A DNA stretch of 30,981 nt from an uncultured Veillonella sp. GTDB taxonomy: Bacteria > Bacillota > Negativicutes > Veillonellales > Veillonellaceae. Positions within the stretch are counted from its first letter, which is position 1, and the number at the start of each line of letters is the position of its first letter. The stretch is from the NCBI GenBank assembly GCA_934202215.1, contig CAKPXR010000014.1, positions 1-30,981 of the forward strand. Reading direction: 5' to 3'. Both the position numbers and the translations under genes were made by a program. This document shows positions 23,864 through 30,981 of the stretch, in pieces. The notes beneath the pieces are model-generated. The model worked only from the letters and a program-made list of their open reading frames with translations, made no database searches and was not told the DNA's origin.

Positions 23864-25492
23864 ATGTCGACAAGACGCGTTTGGAAGCAAAGTGAAATTA
23901 AAACAAACCCATTATTTTCTAAGATGCGCAGTACAATTGAAACTGCATTTTATGGAAACAATGTAACGCCAATAACATCTGTGGCACAAGCGTATCAATT
24001 TGCTACTGAAGAACCAGGTGTTATCGTCCTCGATATGCCTGTATATAAACCATTAGAACAAGGCTTGCCTGCAGATGCAAAGGTACTTGTTACAAATGAT
24101 GGTAAGACTACAGGTCGTTATGCAAAAGCTCGTCGCATTATTGGCGATGAAGGCATCGACGAAGTAGAACTTGCTAATATTGCACGCGATGCTGTCTATG
24201 ATAGCCGTGGTAAAGAATGGATTTCTGCTGAAACTATCGTAGGCCTTGATAAAAAGTTCACAGCTCGTGCGCATTTGATGATTCCAAAAGATCACGCATC
24301 TATCTTGTACTCTTGGATTATGAACTTCAAGTTCTTTGATGCAGCTGTAAAAGAGTTCTACAATGACAGTGTAGAAATCCCTGAAGGGGATATTTATATC
24401 TATTCTGATCCTGACTATGTGGTGCCAGGTCATCCAGGTGGGTTAGCTATTTTTGATCCAGCTCATAACTGCGCTATGATTCTAGGTATGCGCTACTTTG
24501 GGGAGCACAAAAAAGGCACTCTCACATTGGCATGGTCTTTAGCGAATCGCTTTGACTATGTTGCTTGTCATGGTGGTATGAAACGTTACAATCTTGATGG
24601 TGGCAAAACATATACAATTGGTGTATTTGGTTTGTCCGGTTCTGGTAAGTCTACATTGACTCATGAAAAACATGATGGTCGTTATGATATTTCTATCTTG
24701 CATGACGATGCGTATATCATCAATACCAATGACTTGAGTTCTATTGCTCTTGAACCTACATATTTCGACAAAATGCAAGACTACCCTGTGGAACATCCTG
24801 CTAATGAATTCTTGTTGACTCTACAAAATGTTGGCGTAACTATGGATGAGGATGGTCGTAAGGTTGTGTTGGCAGAAGATGTGCGTAATAACAATGGTCG
24901 CGCTATTAAATCTCAATTCTGGACAGATAATCGTGTAAACTACGTAGATCAACCAGTTAATGCCATTGTATGGCTTATGAAGGATAAAACGTTACCACCA
25001 ATCCTTAAAATTAATGATCCTGTTTTGGCATCTACAATGGGTGCAACACTAGCGACACGTCGTTCTACTGCTGAAAAACTCGATGCTCACGTTGATCCAA
25101 ATGCACTTGTTATCGAACCTTATGCAAATCCATTCCGTACATATCCATTGGTTCGTGACTATGAAAGTTACAAAAAATTATTCTCTGAATGTGGTGTACA
25201 ATGTTACATCATGAACACAGGTTTCTTCTTGGAAAATAAAATTCCTAAAGAGGTAACTCTTGATTTATTGGAATGTTTGGTAGAAGGTACGTTGGACTTC
25301 AAACCATTCTATAAATATGAAAACCTCTCTTATGTTGAGGTGCCTGGTTTTGAACCACCATTCCAAGTACGTGAATATCATCATCAATTACACAAAGCTT
25401 TCGAGTTCCGCTATGACTATGTAGAAAAACTCATTGGTCATAAAAATGAATTACCTCAAGAAGTATTGGATGTACTTAAAACCTTGATGTAA
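23864..25492 (+). CDS. pckA: phosphoenolpyruvate carboxykinase (ATP)
   Basis: Interconverts oxaloacetate plus ATP with PEP plus CO2 plus ADP in the cytoplasm. In fermenters of lactate and organic acids it can run toward gluconeogenesis or toward CO2 fixation. 542 residues, normal for the ATP-dependent family. The kinase P-loop is FGLSGSGKSTLT near residues 257-268, followed by the metal-binding LHDDAYII. CHGGMKRYNLDGG and the adenine/ribose region toward TRRSTAEKL also fit. The GSGKST form and HEKHDG extension mark a divergent clade found in anaerobes. The ATG at 23864 is preferred: AAAGGTGAGG lies just upstream, somewhat far (about 11 bases). The in-frame extension from 23783 has no ribosome site and poor composition. 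A strong terminator follows. Confidence 0.95.
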   Translation: MSTRRVWKQSEIKTNPLFSKMRSTIETAFYGNNVTPITSVAQAYQFATEEPGVIVLDMPVYKPLEQGLPADAKVLVTNDGKTTGRYAKARRIIGDEGIDEVELANIARDAVYDSRGKEWISAETIVGLDKKFTARAHLMIPKDHASILYSWIMNFKFFDAAVKEFYNDSVEIPEGDIYIYSDPDYVVPGHPGGLAIFDPAHNCAMILGMRYFGEHKKGTLTLAWSLANRFDYVACHGGMKRYNLDGGKTYTIGVFGLSGSGKSTLTHEKHDGRYDISILHDDAYIINTNDLSSIALEPTYFDKMQDYPVEHPANEFLLTLQNVGVTMDEDGRKVVLAEDVRNNNGRAIKSQFWTDNRVNYVDQPVNAIVWLMKDKTLPPILKINDPVLASTMGATLATRRSTAEKLDAHVDPNALVIEPYANPFRTYPLVRDYESYKKLFSECGVQCYIMNTGFFLENKIPKEVTLDLLECLVEGTLDFKPFYKYENLSYVEVPGFEPPFQVREYHHQLHKAFEFRYDYVEKLIGHKNELPQEVLDVLKTLM

Positions 25493-25536
25493 TTAAAAAT
25501 ATATTGATATATAGTTATGTTGATATATAGATTGGA

Positions 25537-25575
25537 GGGGGTAATTCCTATAAAAATAGGGATTAACCCCTTTTT
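25537..25575 (+). terminator. terminator after pckA
   Basis: GGGGGTAATTCCTA (25537-25550) pairs with TAGGGATTAACCCC (25557-25570) at 13 of 14 positions, one of them a wobble, then T5. Confidence 0.9.
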
Positions 25576-25671
25576 GCTTTGTGAAGGAAATCTGAAGTCA
25601 CTGAATTTGATAAATATTGTTAGTATAATGATTTATAGGTATAAATGGGTCAAAAATTTCTCAAAATGTAA

Positions 25672-25700
25672 TTGACAAATGTCCTTTCAGAAAATATACT
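25672..25700 (+). promoter_or_regulatory. strong promoter of cooS
   Basis: Perfect TTGACA, 17-base spacer, TATACT. Predicted start near 25707, leaving a leader of about 120 bases. Confidence 0.82.
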
Positions 25701-25711
25701 TATAGTAGTTT

Positions 25712-25814
25712 AAAACATATTTAGAAGATAGGATTTAAAGCCCATCATTATGGTGGAATTAACTTGAAAAATAGGATATGTTTTCTTATTAGTATTGCTT
25801 GGCCTACGTAGGCC
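25712..25814 (+). promoter_or_regulatory. possible folded leader of cooS with a 14-bp palindrome
   Basis: AAAACATAT (25712-25720) is perfectly complementary to ATATGTTTT (25776-25784), and CCATCA-TTA-TGGTGG (25742-25756) makes an inner hairpin. GGCCTACGTAGGCC (25801-25814) is a perfect 14-bp palindrome ending three bases before the AGGAGG ribosome site. No known riboswitch class is recognised. Confidence 0.4.
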
Positions 25815-25829
25815 CATAGGAGGTTTATT

Positions 25830-27986
25830 ATGAGTAAAGATGTGGAAAATAAAAATACCCATGACCATAGCCATGGCGAACATCATCACCATCATGATCA
25901 TGACCATCATCATGACCATGACCACTGCCATTGTGGCGGTCACCATCACGATCACGACCATGACCATGACCACAGTCATGGTAAAGCACTACCAACGGAT
26001 AAATGGGTGCCACACACTCATGAACCAGGGGTACCTCATGAACATGGCGTAAATGACTACATGAAAGCCGTTGCGGAATACCGTAAAACATGGCCTACAA
26101 AGCAAGATGTTATTGAACAAACACCAGATCCTGCTGTGCGCGAAATGATTCTTCGCATGGAGCAAATTGGTTGCGATACAGTATTCGACCGTTTTGATAA
26201 ACAACAACCACAATGTACATTCGGTATCGCTGGCGTATGTTGCCGGATTTGTTTCATGGGCCCATGTAAAATTACACCTAAGAGCCCTCGTGGTGTTTGT
26301 GGTGCTGATGCGGACCTTATCGTAGCTCGTAATATGACACGTGCTGCTGCAGGCGGCTTAACTCAACATGGTGCGCATGCTCGTGAAATTTTGATTTCTT
26401 TGAAAGCTGCTGCTAATGACCAATTAGATATTCCAATTTTAGGGGAAGAAAAAATCCGTACTGTATGTAAGGCTTTCAATATCCCTGAAGAAGGTCGTTC
26501 CTTGAAAGAAGTAGCTAATGATTTAGCAGATGTATTGCTCGAAGATTTGAGCCGTGCATTGCCAGGCGAATATAAAACAATTACAGCGTTAGCTCCAGCT
26601 GAACGTCGCGAAGTTTGGAAGAACTTGGATATCTTGCCTGTTTCCGCATACAATGAAGCATTTGATGCATACCATCGTACATGCGTAGGTACAGATGGCG
26701 ATTGGGAAAGCAACATGAAACAATTCTTGCGTTGTGGTCTTGCGTTCACATTCACAGGTGTAGTGGCAGCAGACATCGCAACAGATGCATTATTCGGTCA
26801 AGGTGGTCGTCGTACGTCCAAAGTTAACATTGGTGCCTTGAAAAAAGGTTATGTTAACATCGCTGTTCATGGTCACTTACCTACATTAGTATCCCAAATT
26901 TGTAAAATTGGTGCGTCCGAAGAGTATTTAGAAAAAGCAAAAGCTATCGGTGCTAAAGGCATCCAATTCTACGGCATTTGCTGCTCTGGTTTGTCCAGTA
27001 TGTACCGTTATGAAAACGTAATTCCATTGTGTAATGCTATCGGTGCTGAGCTTGTACTTGGTACAGGCGCTCTTGATTGTTGGGTAGCTGACGTTCAAGA
27101 CGTTTATCCTGCTATCATGGACGTAGCACGTTGCTTCAACACAAAAGTTATTACTACATCTGATGCAGCTCGTTTGCCAGGTGCTGAGCATATCGGTTAC
27201 GATCATCACCATACTAACTTGTCTGAGACAAAAGACTTGGCTCGCAAAATCTTGGATCGTGCTCTTGAAGCGCATGAATTGCGTAAAGGTATGCCTGTAT
27301 TCATTCCGCCATACGAAATCACTGCAGAAGTTGGCTTCTCTCCAGAATCCACTGTTAAACATTATGGTTCCTTCAAACCATTGGCAGAGGCTTTGAAATC
27401 TGGTAAAGTTCGTGGTATCGTTAACGTAGTAGGTTGCTCTAACCCTCGCGTTATCTACGAAAAAGCTACTGTAGATATCGTTGATACACTTATTAAAAAC
27501 GGTTGTATCATCTTAACAAATGGTTGCGCATCCTTCCCATTGATGAAACTTGGTTACTGTAATACAGATGCTATAAAAAAATGTAGCCCTGCATTGCAAG
27601 AATTCTTGGGTGATGATCAACCACCAGTATGGCATGTTGGTGAATGTGTAGATAATGCACGTTCCTCTGGTATCTTCGGTGGCATTGCGGCAGAACTTGG
27701 TCTTAACTTACCTCAATTACCATTTGCTATGTCTAGCCCTGAATGGTCTAACGAAAAAGGTATTGATGCCTCCCTTGGCTTCCGCTTAATGGGTATTAAC
27801 TCTTACCACTGCGTTGAACCACCTACACAAGGCTCTGATGCTGTAACAAAATGGTTGAAAGAAGATACTAAAGATATCTTAGGCTCTGTTATGTATGTCA
27901 ATACAGATCCTGCTAAAGTAGCTGAAAAAATCTTAGCAGATATTGATGCTAAACGTGCTGCTTTAGGTTGGGCTGAAGTAAAATAA
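25830..27986 (+). CDS. cooS: anaerobic Ni-Fe carbon monoxide dehydrogenase with His-rich N-terminus
   Basis: Oxidises CO to CO2 (or the reverse) at a Ni-Fe-S C-cluster, passing electrons through B and D clusters to a ferredoxin. 718 residues, against about 630 for typical CooS. The excess is an N-terminal tail: about 27 of the first 73 residues are His, mixed with Asp and a CHC, presumably holding nickel as in CooJ or HypB tails. The catalytic part starts near residue 85. D-cluster Cys129 and Cys137 and B-cluster Cys138, 141, 146 and 157 match CooS spacing. Later Cys in GICCSGLSS, VVGCSNP, NGCASFP and HVGECVDN fit the C-cluster. AGGAGG precedes the ATG. No cooC, cooF or acetyl-CoA synthase gene adjoins, so it stands alone under its own promoter. 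Confidence 0.96.
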   Translation: MSKDVENKNTHDHSHGEHHHHHDHDHHHDHDHCHCGGHHHDHDHDHDHSHGKALPTDKWVPHTHEPGVPHEHGVNDYMKAVAEYRKTWPTKQDVIEQTPDPAVREMILRMEQIGCDTVFDRFDKQQPQCTFGIAGVCCRICFMGPCKITPKSPRGVCGADADLIVARNMTRAAAGGLTQHGAHAREILISLKAAANDQLDIPILGEEKIRTVCKAFNIPEEGRSLKEVANDLADVLLEDLSRALPGEYKTITALAPAERREVWKNLDILPVSAYNEAFDAYHRTCVGTDGDWESNMKQFLRCGLAFTFTGVVAADIATDALFGQGGRRTSKVNIGALKKGYVNIAVHGHLPTLVSQICKIGASEEYLEKAKAIGAKGIQFYGICCSGLSSMYRYENVIPLCNAIGAELVLGTGALDCWVADVQDVYPAIMDVARCFNTKVITTSDAARLPGAEHIGYDHHHTNLSETKDLARKILDRALEAHELRKGMPVFIPPYEITAEVGFSPESTVKHYGSFKPLAEALKSGKVRGIVNVVGCSNPRVIYEKATVDIVDTLIKNGCIILTNGCASFPLMKLGYCNTDAIKKCSPALQEFLGDDQPPVWHVGECVDNARSSGIFGGIAAELGLNLPQLPFAMSSPEWSNEKGIDASLGFRLMGINSYHCVEPPTQGSDAVTKWLKEDTKDILGSVMYVNTDPAKVAEKILADIDAKRAALGWAEVK
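25860..25983 (+). repeat. CAT/GAC-rich codon repeat in the cooS head
   Basis: Runs of CAY and GAY codons, often as GACCAT hexamers, encode the His/Asp tail. Such simple sequence can expand or contract. It also produces long false frames on the other strand. Confidence 0.85.
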
Positions 27987-28071
27987 TTACAAGCTTTTGA
28001 CTGATTTGTAATAATAGTTTAGATATTCCTTGGAAATGATAAACTTATTATTGTAAAATATTAATATAAAA

Positions 28072-28109
28072 AGAGGTCTACTACGTATATGCGTAGTAGA
28101 CCTCTTTTT
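28072..28109 (+). terminator. terminator after cooS
   Basis: AGAGGTCTACTACG (28072-28085) / CGTAGTAGACCTCT (28092-28105), perfect 14-bp stem, then T5. Confidence 0.95.
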
Positions 28110-28165
28110 GTATATAAAATAGACATATAAGTAATATGTCAAGATCTCTTGGAGGTGAATAATAT

Positions 28166-28210
28166 ATGAATTTTTTAGATTTAACTAATAAGCATATAAG
28201 TATAATATAG
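28166..28210 (+). CDS. possible 14-codon open frame
   Basis: TTGGAGGTG at 28149-28157 is a strong ribosome site eight bases before an ATG whose frame reads MNFLDLTNKHISII and stops. It may be a leader peptide or the decayed start of a lost gene. No promoter is obvious and I see no family. The rest of 27987-28320 holds the cooS terminator and the next gene's promoter. Confidence 0.25.
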   Translation: MNFLDLTNKHISII

Positions 28211-28251
28211 TAATTAACAGCGTTTAACATGAATATAAAATGAAATTATTA

Positions 28252-28280
28252 TTGAGGTAGAAATATTTTTATGTTAAAAT
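28252..28280 (+). promoter_or_regulatory. promoter of the small membrane protein gene
   Basis: TTGAGG, 17-base spacer, TAAAAT, about 40 bases before the start codon at 28321. Confidence 0.55.
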
Positions 28281-28320
28281 ATGAATATATTAAGTTTGTT
28301 TTATGAAAAAGGAGATATTT

Positions 28321-28698
28321 ATGAAAGCGGCTAGATTAATTATTGGTATTATCACATTTTTTCTCTCTCTGATTATTTTATTCCAATCATGTGCAGCTGG
28401 TGTAGTAAATTCTATGAAATCCAATACTGATGCTGGGGGTTCTGCGGGAATGTTTGTAGCATTAATATCTATCATTTCGGGTATTATTGCTATCGTATGT
28501 AGAAATAGTGCTAAAGGTTCTATTGTTGCAGGTGCATTTTATGCTTTCGGTGGTTTGATTGGTGTTACTAATGCTAAAGTGTATACCGATCTTAAAATAT
28601 GGGGAATTTTATTCTTTATTTTCGCAGTGTTTTATATTTATTCTGGAATCAAACAAAAGAAGCAAGAAGCTCTAGCGATTGAAAATGGGGATAAATAA
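28321..28698 (+). CDS. small multi-pass membrane protein, function unknown
   Basis: 125 residues with about four hydrophobic segments: ARLIIGIITFFLSLIILFQS, then GGSAGMFVALISIISGIIAIVC, then GSIVAGAFYAFGGLIGVT, then IWGILFFIFAVFYIYSGI. A Lys-rich tail follows. Between the first two lies a short polar loop with NSMKSNTDAGG. The layout recalls a common family of small Firmicute membrane proteins of unknown role. The ATG at 28321 is preferred because AAAAGGAGAT lies just before it, and the in-frame ATG at 28303 has no ribosome site. It stands as a single transcription unit with its own promoter and a hairpin terminator. No functional guess is justified. Confidence 0.78.
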   Translation: MKAARLIIGIITFFLSLIILFQSCAAGVVNSMKSNTDAGGSAGMFVALISIISGIIAIVCRNSAKGSIVAGAFYAFGGLIGVTNAKVYTDLKIWGILFFIFAVFYIYSGIKQKKQEALAIENGDK

Positions 28699-28743
28699 TA
28701 TAAACAAATATTACTAATATATCCTGGTAGTACTATTATCTTT

Positions 28744-28780
28744 ATAGCTGCAACTTATTTATGAGTTGTGGCTATTTTAG
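28744..28780 (+). terminator. terminator after the small membrane protein gene
   Basis: ATAGCTGCAACT (28744-28755) / AGTTGTGGCTAT (28764-28775), 12 pairs including two wobbles, then TTTTAG. Confidence 0.75.
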
Positions 28781-28996
28781 TATAAATAGCGTGGAGGATA
28801 GAGTTACTATTATTGTGTTTGTGTATCTATTAATGCTGAATAACATAATTTTGATTAATTATTTTATGTAAACTTATCTATAAAGTAAGATGATTTTATT
28901 GTTGCGGGAGTTAAACAACTATAGAATTTGTGATAAAAATGAATTGTTAAGGGTTTGTATTTGCTTTACTAGTCTGTTATTATGTATTAGACAACG

Positions 28997-29026
28997 AAAA
29001 AAGGACTCCAAATGGAGTCCTTTTTT
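28997..29026 (+). terminator. isolated bidirectional terminator
   Basis: A6, GGACTCC (29003-29009), loop AAAT, GGAGTCC (29014-29020), T6. It is about 220 bases beyond the previous terminator with no gene between, which implies an unannotated transcript ending here on one strand or the other. Confidence 0.85.
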
Positions 29027-29112
29027 CATGTAAGGGGAGTGTTAGTATTAATATCAAATGAACCATGTATTTAAACAAGTAGTAGGTTTGGGGTTAGTAA
29101 TACTTGTCGGGA

Positions 29113-29158
29113 GATAAATACACGTATGGTAACCAGGGAATTGTTACCTCTATTTATC
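29113..29158 (+). repeat. compound inverted repeat
   Basis: Outer arms GATAAATA (29113-29120) and TATTTATC (29151-29158) enclose inner arms GGTAAC (29128-29133) and GTTACC (29143-29148). There is no T-run after it, so it is not a simple terminator. TTGACA begins three bases past its end. Confidence 0.55.
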
Positions 29159-29270
29159 ATTTGACATTATCATTATAAGAATAATAAATGAGTTGAAAAT
29201 GAAATTTTTTTAGAAATTTCTTTTAATTTCTTGAAATTCTAAAAAAGATAATAATTAAGTTTAATTATTG

Positions 29271-29300
29271 TTGATAAATATAGGACAATTTTGGTATTAT
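29271..29300 (+). promoter_or_regulatory. promoter of the adhesin-E-like gene
   Basis: TTGATA, 18-base spacer ending TTGG, then TATTAT (extended -10 form). A perfect 9-bp-arm palindrome (29250-29269) abuts the -35. It leaves a leader of about 85 bases. Confidence 0.6.
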
Positions 29301-29392
29301 ATATAAAGGAGAAGTTGTATATTTTATAAAGGTTTAATAGCTATTAGATTTTTATAAAGTATACAGCTCTAGAGCATGAGAGGAGCAGTCAT

Positions 29393-29755
29393 ATGAGAAA
29401 AATATTAACCATATTATCTCTTTTGTGGCTACTCAGTATAGGGGGGACTGCTAACGCAACGGATTGGTACTATGTTGGACCAGATGCGTCAGGGAACCAA
29501 TTATTTATTGATAACGACAGTGTTCAGAAAAGTGATTATGATGCACTTTTGTGGCTGCGAGTCAATGAACTGGGTGGCGACGAATTGCGATATAAAGTGT
29601 ATATAAGTAGATATAATCGTACCATGGAAACATTAAAGGTTGATGCATACATGGCGGACGGTACGCCATATGAAAATGTGGAGTTTTCAGAAAACCCTGA
29701 ACCTATAGAAGGTAATACAAATGGTCAAGCCATTTATAATTTATTATGGCATTAA
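29393..29755 (+). CDS. small secreted adhesin-E-like protein
   Basis: 120 residues. A clear signal peptide (MRKILTILSLLWLLSIGGTANA) is cut near ANA-TDW. The mature part, about 98 residues, opens WYYVGPDASGNQLFIDNDSVQKS and then LLWLRVNE, the pattern of the surface-adhesin protein E family, in which a Trp-rich first strand precedes a YxD/FID turn and a V-W strand. It should be periplasmic or surface-linked. Its real function here is unknown, and adhesion is only the family name. GAGGAG lies seven to nine bases before the ATG. It is a single-gene unit between its own promoter and a strong terminator. Nothing in the neighbourhood suggests a partner. Confidence 0.75.
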   Translation: MRKILTILSLLWLLSIGGTANATDWYYVGPDASGNQLFIDNDSVQKSDYDALLWLRVNELGGDELRYKVYISRYNRTMETLKVDAYMADGTPYENVEFSENPEPIEGNTNGQAIYNLLWH

Positions 29756-29756
29756 A

Positions 29757-29795
29757 AGAACCATCTAGCACAGCAAACTAGATGGTTCTTTTTTT
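29757..29795 (+). terminator. terminator after the adhesin-E-like gene
   Basis: AGAACCATCTAG (29757-29768) / CTAGATGGTTCT (29778-29789), then T7. With AAAA on the left it could also back up the bioB terminator on the other strand. Confidence 0.93.
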
Positions 29796-29833
29796 ATATG
29801 TGTAAAAATTTATAAAACGTAGGAGTACTATTT

Positions 29834-29866
29834 ATATACAACATTCTCAAAAGAGAATGGTATATA
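29834..29866 (-). terminator. hairpin after bioB, probable terminator
   Basis: Minus strand CATTCTC-TTTT-GAGAATG (29859-29842), lengthened by TATATAC/GTATATA outside two unpaired bases. It lies 15 bases after the bioB stop. The T-run is poor, so it is a weaker terminator than its neighbour at 29757-29795. Confidence 0.55.
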
Positions 29867-29873
29867 CAGAAAT

Positions 29874-30902
29874 TTAAACTTGGGCAGCGTTGCGCTCTAA
29901 TTCCAAGTCTTGAATCATTTGGAGATCATCTTGTGGAGAACGACCACCAGTTGTTAAGTATCCACCAACCATGATACCGTTAAGACCACCTTTTAAGGCG
30001 TAAGCTTGTAAGTCTCGAAGGTTAACTTCTCGACCACCAGCTGTACGAATCAATGCATTTGGCAAAATGAATCGGAATACTGCAAAGGTTCTTAGAATAT
30101 CTAATGGACGTAATGCTTTATTGTTTTCAAATGGAGTACCTTTAACAGGATTCAAAATATTGATTGGTACAGAGTCAATATGCAAGCGTTTAAGCTCGAA
30201 TGCCATCTCTACGCGTTGTTCTAATGTTTCGTTTAGACCGATAATACCACCAGAGCAAACACGAATACCGGCCTTTTGAGCATTGTCGATAGTAGACATT
30301 TTATCTTCATAGGAATGGGTAGTACAAATGTCTGAGAAGTGGCTAGGTGCTGTTTCGATATTAGAGTGGTATCGAGTTACACCAACTTCTTTCAATTTAA
30401 GAGCTTGTTCATAAGTTAACAAGCCAAGAGAACAGCAAATTTCAAGGCCTGTTTCATTTTTGATGCGATCTAATACGTGAATGATTTGATCAAATTCGTT
30501 TGGGTTATTAGTATTACGACCACTTGTTACGATAGAAAAGCGAATAGCACCTGCTTCTTTAGCTTTGCGAGCAGCATCAAGGATGCTTTCATCATCCATA
30601 AATGGATATTCTTGAACCCCTGTATCGTGGTGTGCAGATTGAGCACAGAATTTACAGTTTTCAGGGCATTTGCCAGATCGTGCATTTACAATGGCACATA
30701 TATCTACTGTACTATCATTGAAATGTTGACGAATTTTGTCCGCCATAGCAAGTAGAATCATCGTATCATCATCAGAAGTGTGAATTAACTCAATTGCTTC
30801 TTCTTTCGTAATTTCACCACCATGCATAATTCGGTTGGCTATGGTAATAATTTTTTCGTATGTTCCCACTTGGGATGGTTGTTGATCTGTAGGTAAAGCC
30901 AT
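29874..30902 (-). CDS. bioB: biotin synthase
   Basis: Radical-SAM enzyme that inserts sulphur into dethiobiotin, the last step of biotin synthesis. 342 residues, the usual size. The SAM-cluster motif CPENCKFCAQS (CxxxCxxC) lies near residue 80. YHSNIETAPSHF, GGIIGLNETLEQRVEMAFEL, PINILNPVKGTPFE and IRTAGGREVNL follow in family order, including conserved Cys and Asn residues around the second [2Fe-2S] site. AGGAGG lies five bases before the ATG. No other bio gene is in the window. TTGTTAAC and TTGTAAAC elements lie in the upstream region and resemble halves of a BirA site, but they are in the same orientation and badly spaced. Confidence 0.97.
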   Translation of the reverse strand: MALPTDQQPSQVGTYEKIITIANRIMHGGEITKEEAIELIHTSDDDTMILLAMADKIRQHFNDSTVDICAIVNARSGKCPENCKFCAQSAHHDTGVQEYPFMDDESILDAARKAKEAGAIRFSIVTSGRNTNNPNEFDQIIHVLDRIKNETGLEICCSLGLLTYEQALKLKEVGVTRYHSNIETAPSHFSDICTTHSYEDKMSTIDNAQKAGIRVCSGGIIGLNETLEQRVEMAFELKRLHIDSVPINILNPVKGTPFENNKALRPLDILRTFAVFRFILPNALIRTAGGREVNLRDLQAYALKGGLNGIMVGGYLTTGGRSPQDDLQMIQDLELERNAAQV

Positions 30903-30932
30903 ATTAGCCTCCTAATTGTTAACTTAATAAAC

Positions 30933-30961
30933 AGATAATATATTGACAATTTGATTGTAAA
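30933..30961 (-). promoter_or_regulatory. possible promoter of bioB
   Basis: Minus strand TTTACA (30961-30956), 17-base spacer, TTATCT (30938-30933). The -10 is only a fair match. Confidence 0.45.
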
Positions 30962-30981
30962 CGCTGATGTATAAATTGTCA

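Larger units (their letters stand above)
28781..29270 (+). other. long non-coding stretch with several hairpins
   Basis: No convincing gene over about 490 bases. It holds a perfect bidirectional terminator (28997-29026), a 19-codon hydrophobic frame at 29058-29117 (starts MNHVFKQVVG) with only a distant GGGGAG, and a compound hairpin at 29113-29158. An imperfect AT-rich inverted repeat lies at 29206-29247, and a perfect AATAATTAA-GT-TTAATTATT palindrome at 29250-29269. A small RNA or a decayed gene may lie here; I cannot define its ends. Confidence 0.4.

Noticed and set aside
25504..25530. Two copies of TTGATATATAG after pckA
   Set aside because: Short and AT-rich, lying between a stop codon and its terminator; most likely chance.
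25828..26091. Open frames opposite and overlapping the His-rich cooS head
   Set aside because: They are by-products of the CAT/GAC repeat. They read as Met/Val- or His/Gly-rich simple sequence and have no ribosome sites.
29125..29163. Twelve-codon frame starting MVTRELLPLF inside the compound hairpin
   Set aside because: Too short, with a poorly spaced ribosome site and overlap with the inverted repeat. The hairpin explains the sequence better.
30913..30961. BirA operator before bioB
   Set aside because: TTGTTAAC and TTGTAAAC are both present but in the same orientation and wrongly spaced for the usual inverted BirA site. The window ends before any further arm could be seen.

Overview
The window looks like chromosome from a low-GC diderm Firmicute of the Negativicutes, most like Veillonella. 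This is judged from gene content, codon style, soluble TonB-C proteins, a cobalamin transporter, a stand-alone anaerobic CO dehydrogenase with a His-rich head, and an adhesin-E-like secreted protein. I ran no database search, so the genus is an inference. There are no rRNA or tRNA genes, no insertion sequence and no CRISPR array.

Layout. 1-2.7 kb: ileS, entering from outside the window. 3.2 kb: a tiny unlisted peptide gene with a strong ribosome site and its own terminator. 3.3-6.7 kb, minus strand: a large Sel1/TPR-type protein and an orphan amino-acid-binding lipoprotein. 6.9-11.2 kb, plus strand: an M20 amidohydrolase, a Cof-type HAD phosphatase, a two-cluster ferredoxin and guaA. guaA has a palindrome at its promoter and a folded leader. 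11.3-16.0 kb: a very AT-rich defence island with a D12-class adenine methylase, a PD-(D/E)XK restriction enzyme, a second methylase and an OLD-type ATPase/Toprim nuclease. 16.3-17.2 kb: a stand-alone EF-Tu-domain-III-like protein, a gene remnant and a GNAT acetyltransferase. 17.3-20.7 kb: a cobalamin riboswitch controlling a three-gene ABC importer. 20.9 kb, minus strand: a second tiny cationic membrane peptide gene. 21.2-21.9 kb: two tandem secreted TonB-C-domain proteins. 22.2-28.0 kb: a DUF438/hemerythrin/PAS protein, ATP-type PEP carboxykinase and CO dehydrogenase (CooS). 28.2-29.8 kb: a small membrane protein, a long non-coding stretch with several hairpins, and an adhesin-E-like secreted protein. 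29.9-30.9 kb, minus strand: bioB.

How the genes fit together. The restriction enzyme and two methylases form one likely operon that also carries the OLD nuclease. The B12 importer sits under a B12 riboswitch next to TonB-C proteins, which suits outer-membrane-assisted corrinoid uptake. CooS, PEP carboxykinase and the ferredoxin fit anaerobic C1 and organic-acid metabolism. The most novel-looking items are the two short peptide genes (3181-3258 plus; 20899-20994 minus), the EF-Tu-domain-III-like protein beside the defence island, and the unassigned leader RNAs before guaA and cooS.
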